This document shows positions 7,961 to 15,895 of a DNA stretch of 64,000 nucleotides, in pieces. A model generated the notes under the pieces. That model ran no database searches. It was not told the DNA's origin and worked only from the letters and a program-made list of their open reading frames with translations. The position numbers and the translations under genes are program-made. Every line of letters starts with the position of its first letter. The first letter of the stretch is position 1. This DNA is from Chlorohelix sp037138995 (GTDB taxonomy: Bacteria; Chloroflexota; Chloroflexia; Chloroheliales; Chloroheliaceae), in NCBI RefSeq assembly GCF_037138995.1, contig NZ_JBAXHI010000012.1, positions 1 through 64,000 on the forward strand. The letters run 5' to 3'.

Positions 7961-9271
7961 CTATTTACTCGGCTTGCTTTGCCGTTGGTACGCAAAAAGC
8001 CCGTCCTTAATCTGATAAATAGCGAAATCGGTCAGGTCAGTGTCTCCGTTTGCATCGAAACTCCACCGCCCCAACACCCCCTCAAAGTTTTTGGTAGCAG
8101 CGATAGCATTCAGAATCGCCTTCCGATCTTTTTTCCCCGCATTCTTGATAGCATTCAACGCCACCGACATCACCTCGTAGCCGTGCAAAGTGTAGTTAGT
8201 AGGCGTGCCGAAACGAGCGCGATAGCGTTTGAGGAAATCCTGACCTTTGGTGGGTAACAAATTTTCCGGCACGCCGCTGATAGAGCTATAGGTTGCCACC
8301 TCACCCGCAACACCGGCGCTTTTAAGGAATGCTGGGTTATTGAAACCATCGCCGCCCATAAAGGGAACGGTCACTCCGGCAGCGCGTACATCTGCCAACA
8401 AACGACCGGGTTGGTTTTGGGCTGTTCCGCCAAAGAAAACCATGTCCGGCTTGGCATCGCGAATCTTACGAGCAAGGTTGCGGTAATCGGCAGCGCGTTC
8501 CTGAACTGTAGAGCGTCCCACGATAGAAATACCATATTTGGAGGCTTCACGCTCCACCGAATCGGTTAGACCCTTGCCGTAAACAAAAAGGTCTGGTTCG
8601 CTGACCAAATACAACCGCTTTACCTTGAATTCTTCACGAGCGAACAGCACAATTGCAGGTCCCTGCCAATCATCACGCGCCACCACTCGGAAATAATTAC
8701 GGGTTTTGGTAGGATAAAAATTATCCGGTTCCCCTGTTTTGGTGATGCCATCAACCGCCAACGTCAAGCCGGGGTAGGTATTGGAGGGGCTAATAATCGG
8801 CAACCCGGCGCGGTTAAGAATCGGAATAGCCACCTGCGCCGCCCCGCTATTATAAGGACCAAGAAAAACCATCGCGTCCGGGTCATTAGCGGCTTGGGTA
8901 GCATTGGCTTTCTCGGTGGTTTCGTCCCATTGCCCACGTTGCGCGGTGGCATCATCAAGGCTCACGAAATCAATCTTGAACCCGTTGATAGTCTTGTCAG
9001 GTCCGGCAACATCTTCCAACGCCATTTGCATAGCGTTAGTCAGAGTCAAGCTCTGTTCTTTGCTGCTACCCGTAAGTGGCAAACTGGAATAGATACGAAT
9101 AGTTCCGCTATTTTGCTGGACAAGCGCATAATTTACGGCAACATCCGGCGCAAGCACAGCGTCAACCCGCTGCGAGGAGGTGGTAGCGTTACCGACCGCT
9201 GCACCACAACCCTGCAACCCTAGCAATAGCAAAAATAGCAGAGAAAGTTTTTTCAGATTTTTCATTTCCAT
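7961..9271 (-). CDS. Leu/Ile/Val-type substrate-binding lipoprotein
   Basis: Type I periplasmic binding fold of the branched-chain-amino-acid (LivJ/Peripla_BP_6) family, 436 residues. The start at 9271 has GGAGG five bases upstream and gives a lipoprotein signal with lipobox LQGC; longer in-frame starts only add Arg/Trp-rich sequence. Family features include IRIYSSLPLTGSSKEQSLTL, MVFLGPYNSGAAQVAIPILN and DMVFFGGTAQNQPGRLLADV. No LivHMGF transport genes are nearby. Its only partner is the membrane protein gene 16 bp upstream, so it may serve as a sensor or receptor component rather than an importer subunit. That is inference. Confidence 0.85.
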   Translation of the reverse strand: MEMKNLKKLSLLFLLLLGLQGCGAAVGNATTSSQRVDAVLAPDVAVNYALVQQNSGTIRIYSSLPLTGSSKEQSLTLTNAMQMALEDVAGPDKTINGFKIDFVSLDDATAQRGQWDETTEKANATQAANDPDAMVFLGPYNSGAAQVAIPILNRAGLPIISPSNTYPGLTLAVDGITKTGEPDNFYPTKTRNYFRVVARDDWQGPAIVLFAREEFKVKRLYLVSEPDLFVYGKGLTDSVEREASKYGISIVGRSTVQERAADYRNLARKIRDAKPDMVFFGGTAQNQPGRLLADVRAAGVTVPFMGGDGFNNPAFLKSAGVAGEVATYSSISGVPENLLPTKGQDFLKRYRARFGTPTNYTLHGYEVMSVALNAIKNAGKKDRKAILNAIAATKNFEGVLGRWSFDANGDTDLTDFAIYQIKDGLFAYQRQSKPSK

Positions 9272-9287
9272 CAATTCCTCCGCTCCC

Positions 9288-10781
9288 TTAAAATTCCCTG
9301 CGCCAAACCAGCAAACCAGCTGCCGCCAACGCCAGCGCCGCCGGATAGATAATCCAAGCAAGCTGAGTGGCAAAACTCAAACCGTCAGTACCTTGCTGAC
9401 TACGCTTGCGGTAATCTTGAATATTGAGGTCGCGTTCCTTGTTCAAGCTATCAGCCATAAAGGCATAGGCTTTCGCCCCGTCTCCGGAACGCAGCGTAAG
9501 CGCATCATCAATTTTGCCAGATATTACCAATGGGCTAAACCGATTTTGCATATTTAGCCAGTCGCGATAGGCTTTGATAAACTGATTCAGGTTGTTGGAA
9601 CTATAAGAGGCAGGCAATTCGCGACACAACTGGGCAATATTCCCCTCGAAATTATAATTGGTACGTGAAGTAGCAGAAGCGGGGCAATCCTGCAATTGCG
9701 CAGGGTCAACCAACAACGTACCGTCCTTTGTACGCAGCGAAAGCAGCAATTCCAGCCGCGTTTTCAAATCTTGATTATAAATCTCGTCACGCACACCCGT
9801 CCCAAGCCCGGTTTGCCCCACTAATTGCTTGCCGCTGATAACCCATTGCACCTGATCTGCCGAAGCATCGGTAATATAAGTCAGCGAGTCGCTGAGAAGC
9901 GCGGTGCGGTTGTAGGTAGCTACCACTTGCGTCAGGTCTCGGCGACTGTTGGACAACACCGACCAAAGAAAAGCCGAATATATCAACACGATTACCAGAG
10001 CCAAATTGAGCAACGGCACAAATACACGCTTTACCCTGAAGGTAAGCCACAAGTTTGTTACCAATAACGTAGCGCCAAAAAGGACGGTAGCCGCCGCCGC
10101 CAAATATTGTTGCAATTCGGCAGAATAAACCGCGCTGCTTTCGGCTTCTTCAAGGCGCGATTGGTGGATGCTACGCAAGAAGTATAGACTGGCAAAAATC
10201 GGTTCGTAATTATCATTTTGTCCATTCAGAAAAGCTTGAATCGCGGTGGTAAGGTCGCCCTTATCGGTTAAGGCACGCGCTTGAGCCAACGCATCCTGCA
10301 AACGCCCGTAGCGACTGCTAATATAGAGCAACGCTTTGGAGGCATCTGGCTTAATATCGTTACTGTAATTGCTAAGAGCGTTGTAACCGCGCTGCAAAGC
10401 AAGGTCAAAAGCGGCACGCTGCTCTTCGATTTTGGTGAGAATGACCTGTTTGTTGGTAGCAGGAGCGAGCGCACCGGGAGCAACGCTGGTAGCTTTGCCT
10501 TGATCCGCCAGAATATATTCGCCAGTATTCTCCACTTCACCCGCAAGTAATTGAGTAGCATCATTGGTAGCATTGATGCTCGGCACTGCAATTGAGGCTA
10601 TTTCGTTGAAAGTAGAGATGCGGGCGGTGGTCGCGCTGATTACCGCCAGAAAAGCGACAACTGCCAGCGCCGCGCAAGCTCCCATAAACCATAGAATCTG
10701 GCGGCGCAGCGTCCGATTGCGCTTTTGGGCAAGGTGAAGGGACGCTGCCCCGCCGGGTACCTGAGATACATTGACAGCCAA
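9288..10781 (-). CDS. Membrane protein with two extracytoplasmic helical regions, unknown function
   Basis: Not recognised as a named family. The 497-residue product has a basic cytoplasmic N-terminus, then a membrane helix (WFMGACAALAVVAFLAVI). A large helical outside region follows, then paired hydrophobic segments near residues 230-290, a second helical outside region, and a final helix ending RREF. The helical extracytoplasmic parts resemble the four-helix-bundle sensors of chemoreceptors and kinases, but no output domain is present. The TTG start at 10781 is chosen because AGGAGG lies seven bases upstream; in-frame starts further up lack a ribosome site. It is co-transcribed with the binding lipoprotein and may be a membrane partner for it. 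Confidence 0.7.
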   Translation of the reverse strand: MAVNVSQVPGGAASLHLAQKRNRTLRRQILWFMGACAALAVVAFLAVISATTARISTFNEIASIAVPSINATNDATQLLAGEVENTGEYILADQGKATSVAPGALAPATNKQVILTKIEEQRAAFDLALQRGYNALSNYSNDIKPDASKALLYISSRYGRLQDALAQARALTDKGDLTTAIQAFLNGQNDNYEPIFASLYFLRSIHQSRLEEAESSAVYSAELQQYLAAAATVLFGATLLVTNLWLTFRVKRVFVPLLNLALVIVLIYSAFLWSVLSNSRRDLTQVVATYNRTALLSDSLTYITDASADQVQWVISGKQLVGQTGLGTGVRDEIYNQDLKTRLELLLSLRTKDGTLLVDPAQLQDCPASATSRTNYNFEGNIAQLCRELPASYSSNNLNQFIKAYRDWLNMQNRFSPLVISGKIDDALTLRSGDGAKAYAFMADSLNKERDLNIQDYRKRSQQGTDGLSFATQLAWIIYPAALALAAAGLLVWRREF

Positions 10782-10917
10782 GCTCTGTCCTCCTGAATTT
10801 CGACAGGTAATAAACACGAAAGCGGAGAAAGCTTTCAGGGCTTTTGCAATATGCAATTTATCTCAAGCAAAAGCCCAATTCAAACTTGCTCCAAACTAAC
10901 CCATATTATAAAGCATT

Positions 10918-11690
10918 TCAGGAAGGAACGATGGCAACACGGCTATAGTTAGTGGGGTCAAACTTGACTTGAATAATCGCACCACTGGTATATTTCGCCT
11001 GTGAAGCGTAAGTAACGAGCGCAAAGGACTCGGATTGAAAAGATGGTTGCCCAAACGGTTGTACTTCCAACGAAAAAATCTTTGGAGAAGTGCCGTCCGG
11101 CAAAGGCGCACCGTAGTCGCGCACGCCCAGAATACGAGCGGTGGCAGGCTGTCCGCTCTGGAAGAGCGTGGCACTGTTCGTAACACTATAATACGCGCTA
11201 CTTTTAGCTTTGTGGCAGGCTGTCCGCTCTGGAAGAGCGTGGCACTGAGGGCGTTCTGCTGCATTACAATCTGCTGAAGTTCGGGGGGAATCTGACTAAG
11301 AGCAGCCATTTGCATGCCGCCCATACCACCGCTTAAAATCGCGCTCAAAGCTACTTTGCTGGTATCATTCGGATCATATTTCACTTCGACCATCTGCCCC
11401 GGCTGCACCTGCGCCAACTGAATCATCGGCACAACCTTGCGTGCTTCCGCCTGAAAAGGGGGACGATCTGATGGCATAACCTGAATAGTCATACCGATTT
11501 CGGGTTGCTCGTTAATATACATTCCGGTTTGCCAAACTTTAACAATCGTACCGTTCGCGGTCAATCCGGTATTTAAAAGTTGGCGACTTCGCATTCCACG
11601 ACGTACAATTGGTATAAATACAATTAGGATTATAGCGATTGGCAATGCAACAGAAAGCCCGATAATTATGCCAATATTATTCATAGACAT
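10918..11690 (-). pseudogene. Membrane-anchored two-repeat protein, disrupted by a 71-bp insertion
   Basis: The N-terminus is a membrane helix (GLSVALPIAIILIVFIPIV). A first ~75-residue beta-rich module runs from TANGTIVKVWQTGMYINEQ to VEVKYDPNDTSKVALS. After a Met/Gln-rich linker the frame is lost at 11247-11141, where an exact 36-bp duplication flanks 35 foreign bases. Past the insertion another frame continues with a second copy of the module (ARILGVRDYGAPL to IQVKFDPTNYSRVAIVPS) ending at 10918. Removing 71 bp gives one intact 233-residue protein. Start ATG 11690 has TAGGAG upstream. Function is unknown; a single-module relative lies at 17456-17833. Confidence 0.88.
11141..11247. repeat. 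36-bp direct repeat flanking a 35-bp insert (repeat-spacer-repeat)
   Basis: Bases 11141-11176 and 11212-11247 are identical with different flanks; 11177-11211 is unrelated sequence. The repeat contains a palindrome CGCTCT-GGA-AGAGCG. The added 71 bp shift the host frame. This is the same architecture as 5970-6080 but with a different repeat sequence. Confidence 0.95.
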
Positions 11691-11887
11691 AAATCAATAC
11701 TCCTAAGTTAAAATTAGGTGACACAACGTTACAAGCACACTTGCTAAATCATAACTCTAAACAGCCAAAGCGCGTGTTAAACAGGTCACACCGACAATAA
11801 AAACGCCACCCGTAAGAAAATGAGTGAAGTTCCTACCGAAATTTCTTGAGTTTTTATATCTAATTTCAAATAAGCAGATAAAGCATC
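11691..11887. other. Intergenic, divergent promoter region
   Basis: No gene seen. It separates the disrupted membrane gene (minus) from the strong promoter at 11888 (plus). The short stretch AAAAACGCCACCC near 11806 recurs beside the palindromic element at 53690-53800. Confidence 0.4.
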
Positions 11888-11940
11888 TTGACAGCCTGAA
11901 CAGGTGGCATTATAATAAAGTTATGACGCAGTGCGTCATA
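11888..11940 (+). promoter_or_regulatory. Consensus sigma-70 promoter with an operator-like palindrome at +1
   Basis: Perfect TTGACA (11888-11893), 17-bp spacer, perfect TATAAT (11911-11916). A perfect 19-bp palindrome TATGACGCAGTGCGTCATA (11922-11940) follows immediately, covering the expected transcription start. It is either an operator that would tightly block this very strong promoter, or a 5' hairpin stabilising the mRNA of the small acidic protein. Confidence 0.85.
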
Positions 11941-11992
11941 GAGGCGCTTCTGCTCCAACCTCATAAAATATTATTTAGAAGGAGACAATGCT

Positions 11993-12301
11993 ATGGCGGA
12001 TGACATTAAGATTAAAGTAAAAGATGCTGAAGTTGACGCTCTCGAAGAGCTTGACACTGAAGTAGGCGGTTCTTCCGGTTTGTTCGGAGTCAATGTTGGC
12101 AAAACCGTACTCAATCTCGTAAAATTGGAATACAACTTGGTTACTGCACCGCTCGCCCTTTTCCCCAAGAAAACCCGCGTGCTTGCCAAGCAGACCACAG
12201 TTGATTTCTTCCAGACCATTCGGTCTTTCGTGGACAGAGTAACCGATGACCTCGAAGAGATTGTCGTTAGCAGCCTCGAAAAGGATAAAGCAGCCGAGTA
12301 A
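11993..12301 (+). CDS. Small acidic helical protein, unknown function
   Basis: 102 residues, rich in Asp/Glu at both ends, with a central amphipathic stretch (VNVGKTVLNLVKLEYNLVTA, then PLALFPKKTRVLAKQT) and a helical C-terminus. The hydrophobic-helical profile loosely resembles phasin-like or surface-coat proteins, but I do not recognise a family. AAGGAG lies upstream of the ATG. It has its own consensus promoter and a UUCG-capped terminator, so it is a monocistronic, probably abundant product. Confidence 0.75.
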   Translation: MADDIKIKVKDAEVDALEELDTEVGGSSGLFGVNVGKTVLNLVKLEYNLVTAPLALFPKKTRVLAKQTTVDFFQTIRSFVDRVTDDLEEIVVSSLEKDKAAE

Positions 12302-12354
12302 TTTCTACGCTGTTTAACATTCGCTTTTGCTAGTCTGAAGAAAAACGAGAAGAG

Positions 12355-12382
12355 AGTGACCTTCGGGTCACTTTCTTTTTTA
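12355..12382 (+). terminator. Terminator with UUCG tetraloop
   Basis: Stem AGTGACC/GGTCACT (12355-12361 with 12366-12372) closed by a UUCG loop and followed by TTTCTTTTTT. Ends the transcript of the small acidic protein. Confidence 0.9.
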
Positions 12383-12413
12383 CTTGGTCTTTCCTATCTA
12401 AAAACAGGTGCGC

Positions 12414-12419
12414 TATAAT
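12414..12419 (+). promoter_or_regulatory. -10 element for alpha-galactosidase gene
   Basis: TATAAT at 12414-12419, 35 bp before the start codon. No good -35 is visible at the usual distance, so it may need an activator. Confidence 0.45.
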
Positions 12420-12453
12420 ACACTACCTGAACTATTTTGGAGAGGAATGCGCC

Positions 12454-14580
12454 ATGCCTGTACAATACTTTGATGAGACCCGCTTGTTTTGCCTGACCAC
12501 CGCCACTACCGCTTACCTATTTCAAATCAGCCCGGACGGACAGCCACTACACCTCTATTGGGGCGCAAAATTGCCGCGTATTGAAGATTACCCGCTCGCT
12601 CCCCCCGACCGCCAGCATTCCAGCTTTAACGCTACTTTACACCAGAATATGAGCGAGTATTTATGCCGTAGCGGTATTGCCGAATATGAACCGTCATTGC
12701 GCGTTACCTTCGCTGATGGCGTTCGCGATGTGCGCCTGAAATACCTTTCGTACCGGATTGAGGGAGAAAGCCTTAGCGTTCGGTTGGCGGATATTTTCTA
12801 CAAGCTGGAATTATCGCTGGAATATCGGATTGTTCCAGAATGCGACATGCTGGCGAGGCGCGTCACAGTTTACAACAATGGGCAAGAACCTATCACACTG
12901 GAACAAATATTGAGCGCAAGCCTACCGCTTGCACCCGACCGGGGCGATTACCGCCTTACCCACCTATCAGGAGCATGGGCTTGCGAAGCGCTGCTGGAAA
13001 GATGCGCCATCACGCCGGGGCGCAAATCGCTGGAAGGTCGCCTGAACTATTCGGGGCATGCTGCTAACCCCTTTTTCGCGCTAGATTTGGTTGATAGGGC
13101 AGGTCAGGGCGCGGGGGAAAGCGTAGGCGAGGTATATTTCGGGGCGTTGCAATGGAGCGGTAACTGGAAAATCGTGGTGGAGCAGGAACGCGCCGCCGGA
13201 AAAAGAACGCGAGTAGCGGGCGGTATAAATGATTTCGAGTTTTCGTGGCAGCTTGGCGCGAGCAACAGTTTCGAGACTCCGTGGATGGCGTTAGGTTATA
13301 GCAACGCTGGTTTCGGGAAAATGAGCCGCAACCTACACCGCTACGTTAGCGAACAGCTATTACCTCCGCAATTCGCACACGAGTTGCGCCCGGTGCTTTA
13401 CAACAGTTGGGAAGCAGTTTTCTTCGAGGTGAACGAGGCATCGCAAATAACGCTGGCAGAAAAAGCGACAAAACTGGGCGCAGAGGTGTTTGTAGTGGAC
13501 GATGGCTGGTTTGGGGAACGACATAGCGACCGCGCCGGGCTTGGCGACTGGCAAACCAATCCAGCTAAATTCCCCAACGGCTTGAAGCCCCTAATTGCGA
13601 AAGTGAACACGCTTGGGATGGATTTCGGGCTGTGGGTTGAGCCGGAGATGGTGAACCCGGACAGTGATTTGTACAGGGCACATCCAGAATGGGCTTATCA
13701 CTATCCCAACCGTGAGCCAATTACCGGACGTAATCAGCTAATCCTGAACTTGTGCCGTGAAGATGTCCAAGATTGGATGTTGGGTTGGCTAGATGCGCTA
13801 CTCTCTAAGCATAATATACGTTATGTCAAATGGGATTATAATCGCGCTATCAGTGAGATAGGCTGGACTGATGGGGCGCAAAGCGAAATTCCGGTGCGCC
13901 ATGTACAGGCGCTCTATAGCATCGTGGCACAATTACGAGCGAAACATCCTTATGTGTTGTTTGAAGCCTGTTCCGGCGGTGGTGGACGTGCCGATATGGG
14001 GATGCTTACTCACTTCGACCATGTGTGGACGAGTGATAACACCGACCCGCTCGACCGCTTGCTAATCCAACAGGGCTATTCATTGGTATATCCTCCCAAA
14101 ACCATGTATTGCTGGGTCACTGCCACCGATTGGAACGCGGGAAATTACTCCCTGCGCTACCGCTTCCACTCCTCTTTTATGGGTGCGCTAGGAATCGGTA
14201 CTAACCTCAACAGCATGAGCGAGCAGAACTTAGCAGAAGCCGCCGCGCTGGTAGCACAATACAAACAGCTACGCCCGGTTATTCAGCATGGGAATTTCTA
14301 CCGCCTTACCACACTAGGCGAAAAAGAGGTGCAGGCTTACCAATACCAACGCGAAGGCGAAGGGGTAGTGCTGGCGTTCGGGCAACGCTATCACTTCTGG
14401 AAGTTCCTGAACCGCTTGCGTCTTTACGGACTGGAAGCGGAGGTGCTTTATCAACTAGAGGGGGATTTGATGAAAGACGAACCGCGCCTATTGAGCGGTG
14501 AAGCACTGATGCGGCGCGGGCTTGTCCCTAAATTAGAACACGCCTTGAGCAGCGCACTGATTACCTTGCACAAAATATAA
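12454..14580 (+). CDS. Alpha-galactosidase, GH36 family
   Basis: Hydrolyses terminal alpha-1,6-galactosides such as melibiose or raffinose-type sugars. The 708-residue length and domain order (N-terminal beta-supersandwich, (beta/alpha)8 barrel, C-terminal beta domain) fit GH36. The nucleophile is Asp461 in YVKWDYNR and the acid/base is Asp528 in VWTSDNTDPLDR; CSGGGGRAD and DDGWFGERHSD are further hallmarks. There is no signal peptide, so it acts in the cytoplasm. The start has AGAGG upstream. The next gene begins 18 bp downstream, so the two may be co-transcribed. Confidence 0.93.
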   Translation: MPVQYFDETRLFCLTTATTAYLFQISPDGQPLHLYWGAKLPRIEDYPLAPPDRQHSSFNATLHQNMSEYLCRSGIAEYEPSLRVTFADGVRDVRLKYLSYRIEGESLSVRLADIFYKLELSLEYRIVPECDMLARRVTVYNNGQEPITLEQILSASLPLAPDRGDYRLTHLSGAWACEALLERCAITPGRKSLEGRLNYSGHAANPFFALDLVDRAGQGAGESVGEVYFGALQWSGNWKIVVEQERAAGKRTRVAGGINDFEFSWQLGASNSFETPWMALGYSNAGFGKMSRNLHRYVSEQLLPPQFAHELRPVLYNSWEAVFFEVNEASQITLAEKATKLGAEVFVVDDGWFGERHSDRAGLGDWQTNPAKFPNGLKPLIAKVNTLGMDFGLWVEPEMVNPDSDLYRAHPEWAYHYPNREPITGRNQLILNLCREDVQDWMLGWLDALLSKHNIRYVKWDYNRAISEIGWTDGAQSEIPVRHVQALYSIVAQLRAKHPYVLFEACSGGGGRADMGMLTHFDHVWTSDNTDPLDRLLIQQGYSLVYPPKTMYCWVTATDWNAGNYSLRYRFHSSFMGALGIGTNLNSMSEQNLAEAAALVAQYKQLRPVIQHGNFYRLTTLGEKEVQAYQYQREGEGVVLAFGQRYHFWKFLNRLRLYGLEAEVLYQLEGDLMKDEPRLLSGEALMRRGLVPKLEHALSSALITLHKI

Positions 14581-14598
14581 GTAGCATGAGGTGTATAG

Positions 14599-15108
14599 AT
14601 GGCAGATGAGCAAAAAGAGATAATCCGTCCGATAGCAGGACGACCCAACTTCGCGCCTGATTACGGGCTGGATACAGCAGATGACATCCAGTTATTGGAA
14701 TGGGAATGGGTCACCGAAAAAATGACCCTTTCTCATAACTACTGGATAGGCAGCACCCGCCCCGATGGTAAACCGCACGCCATGCCGGTATGGGGCTTGT
14801 GGTTAGAAGGCACGTTTTATTTTGCTACCGGACGCACTTCTCGTAAAGGGCGCAACCTATTACAAAACCCGGAAGCGGTGGTACATCTGGAGAGCGGGGA
14901 TGAAGTGGTAATTTTCGAGGGCAGGGTGGAGGAGTTCAACGACCCGGCGTTGTTCGAGCGGTTCGCTGAAGCTTACGGGCAAAAATACGCCGGTTTCAAA
15001 CCCGCCTACGACCCGGCTAACCTATATCTGAAACTTATCCCGCGAGTAGCTTTTGGCTGGCTAGAAAAAGATTTCGCAAACAGTGCCACTCGCTGGCAAT
15101 TTTCCTAA
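14599..15108 (+). CDS. Pyridoxamine 5'-phosphate oxidase-like flavin-binding protein
   Basis: 169 residues of the split-barrel PNPOx-like fold: NYWIGSTRPDGKPHAMPVWG, then FATGRTSRKGRNLLQNPEAV and VVIFEGRVEEF. Members bind FMN or F420 and include reductases and stress proteins; it need not be a true PNP oxidase. It follows the alpha-galactosidase gene closely and is likely expressed with it, without an obvious functional link. Confidence 0.8.
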   Translation: MADEQKEIIRPIAGRPNFAPDYGLDTADDIQLLEWEWVTEKMTLSHNYWIGSTRPDGKPHAMPVWGLWLEGTFYFATGRTSRKGRNLLQNPEAVVHLESGDEVVIFEGRVEEFNDPALFERFAEAYGQKYAGFKPAYDPANLYLKLIPRVAFGWLEKDFANSATRWQFS

Positions 15109-15200
15109 AGCAGGGAGGTTTTCAAGTTCAAAGCTGGAATTTTAATAAAATTTTAGCAAAAAATTGTATGCGACATCACCTTTCTTCTTGCCTACAATGG

Positions 15201-15252
15201 TATAATTAAGGTAAGGAGAACTCCGTTTTGACAAAATTATAAACAACGGAGT
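15201..15252 (+). promoter_or_regulatory. Promoter and 5' hairpin of the hibernation factor gene
   Basis: A -10-like TATAAT lies at 15201-15206. The leader then holds an inverted repeat ACTCCGTT/AACGGAGT (15220-15227 with 15245-15252). The loop includes TTGACA (15228-15233), which with TATTTT 18 bp further could be a second promoter. Which one is used cannot be told from sequence. Confidence 0.5.
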
Positions 15253-15285
15253 ATTTTCCAACAGCTATCTAGACGGAGGAAGACT

Positions 15286-15840
15286 ATGGAACTAACTATC
15301 CGGGGTAAAAACGTAAAGGTTAGCGATGAGCGCCGAGAGCTAATCGAAACCAAATTGGGTAAACTCAATCACTACCTTGAAACAGTACACGATGCCACGG
15401 TCGAATTAACCGCACAACACTCTCACAAACTGGCTGAACGGCTAGGTGTAGAAGTAACCTTACGGGTAAACGGCACAATTCTAAGAGCGGAAGAACAAGA
15501 TAGCGACTTGGCTACCGCCCTTGACAAGGTGCATGACAAGATGCAACGACAGATGGTACGCTACAAAGAGCGACAAGTCGCGCGACGTGGTAGAACCAAA
15601 TTGAGTGAGGCTGTTGCTCCACAAGAACCTGCCGAAGAAGCAATTTTACCTGTAGAATTTATCTCCCCGGTCAAGGTTAAAACCTTCCCTATCATTCCAA
15701 TGATAGCCGAGGAGGCGATTGAAGAACTCGAGTATGTTGGTCACGATTTCTACATGTATATGGATGCAGAATCCAAGCAGATAAATGTAGTTTACCGCCG
15801 GAAGGAGGGCGGTTACGGCTTGCTTAAGCCGGAAGTATAG
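15286..15840 (+). CDS. hpf: Ribosome hibernation promoting factor, long form
   Basis: Long HPF (YfiA/RaiA family), 184 residues. The N-terminal ~100-residue S30AE domain (MELTIRGKNVKVSDERRELI) binds the 30S decoding region and the C-terminal dimerisation domain (from VKVKTFPIIPMIAEEAIEEL) pairs ribosomes into inactive 100S particles in stationary phase. The start has GGAGG ahead. It is monocistronic and ends at a strong terminator. Symbol hpf follows the long-form usage; raiA or yfiA are older names. Confidence 0.93.
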   Translation: MELTIRGKNVKVSDERRELIETKLGKLNHYLETVHDATVELTAQHSHKLAERLGVEVTLRVNGTILRAEEQDSDLATALDKVHDKMQRQMVRYKERQVARRGRTKLSEAVAPQEPAEEAILPVEFISPVKVKTFPIIPMIAEEAIEELEYVGHDFYMYMDAESKQINVVYRRKEGGYGLLKPEV

Positions 15841-15858
15841 CTCATGTAAATAGTCTTT

Positions 15859-15895
15859 GCCCCCTCCCTGAACTTAGGAGAGGGGGCTATTTATT
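15859..15895 (+). terminator. Bidirectional terminator between hpf and glycosyltransferase genes
   Basis: GCCCCCTC (15859-15866) pairs with GAGGGGGC (15880-15887), followed by TATTTATTTCT. The convergent glycosyltransferase gene ends at 15891, inside this element. Confidence 0.8.
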
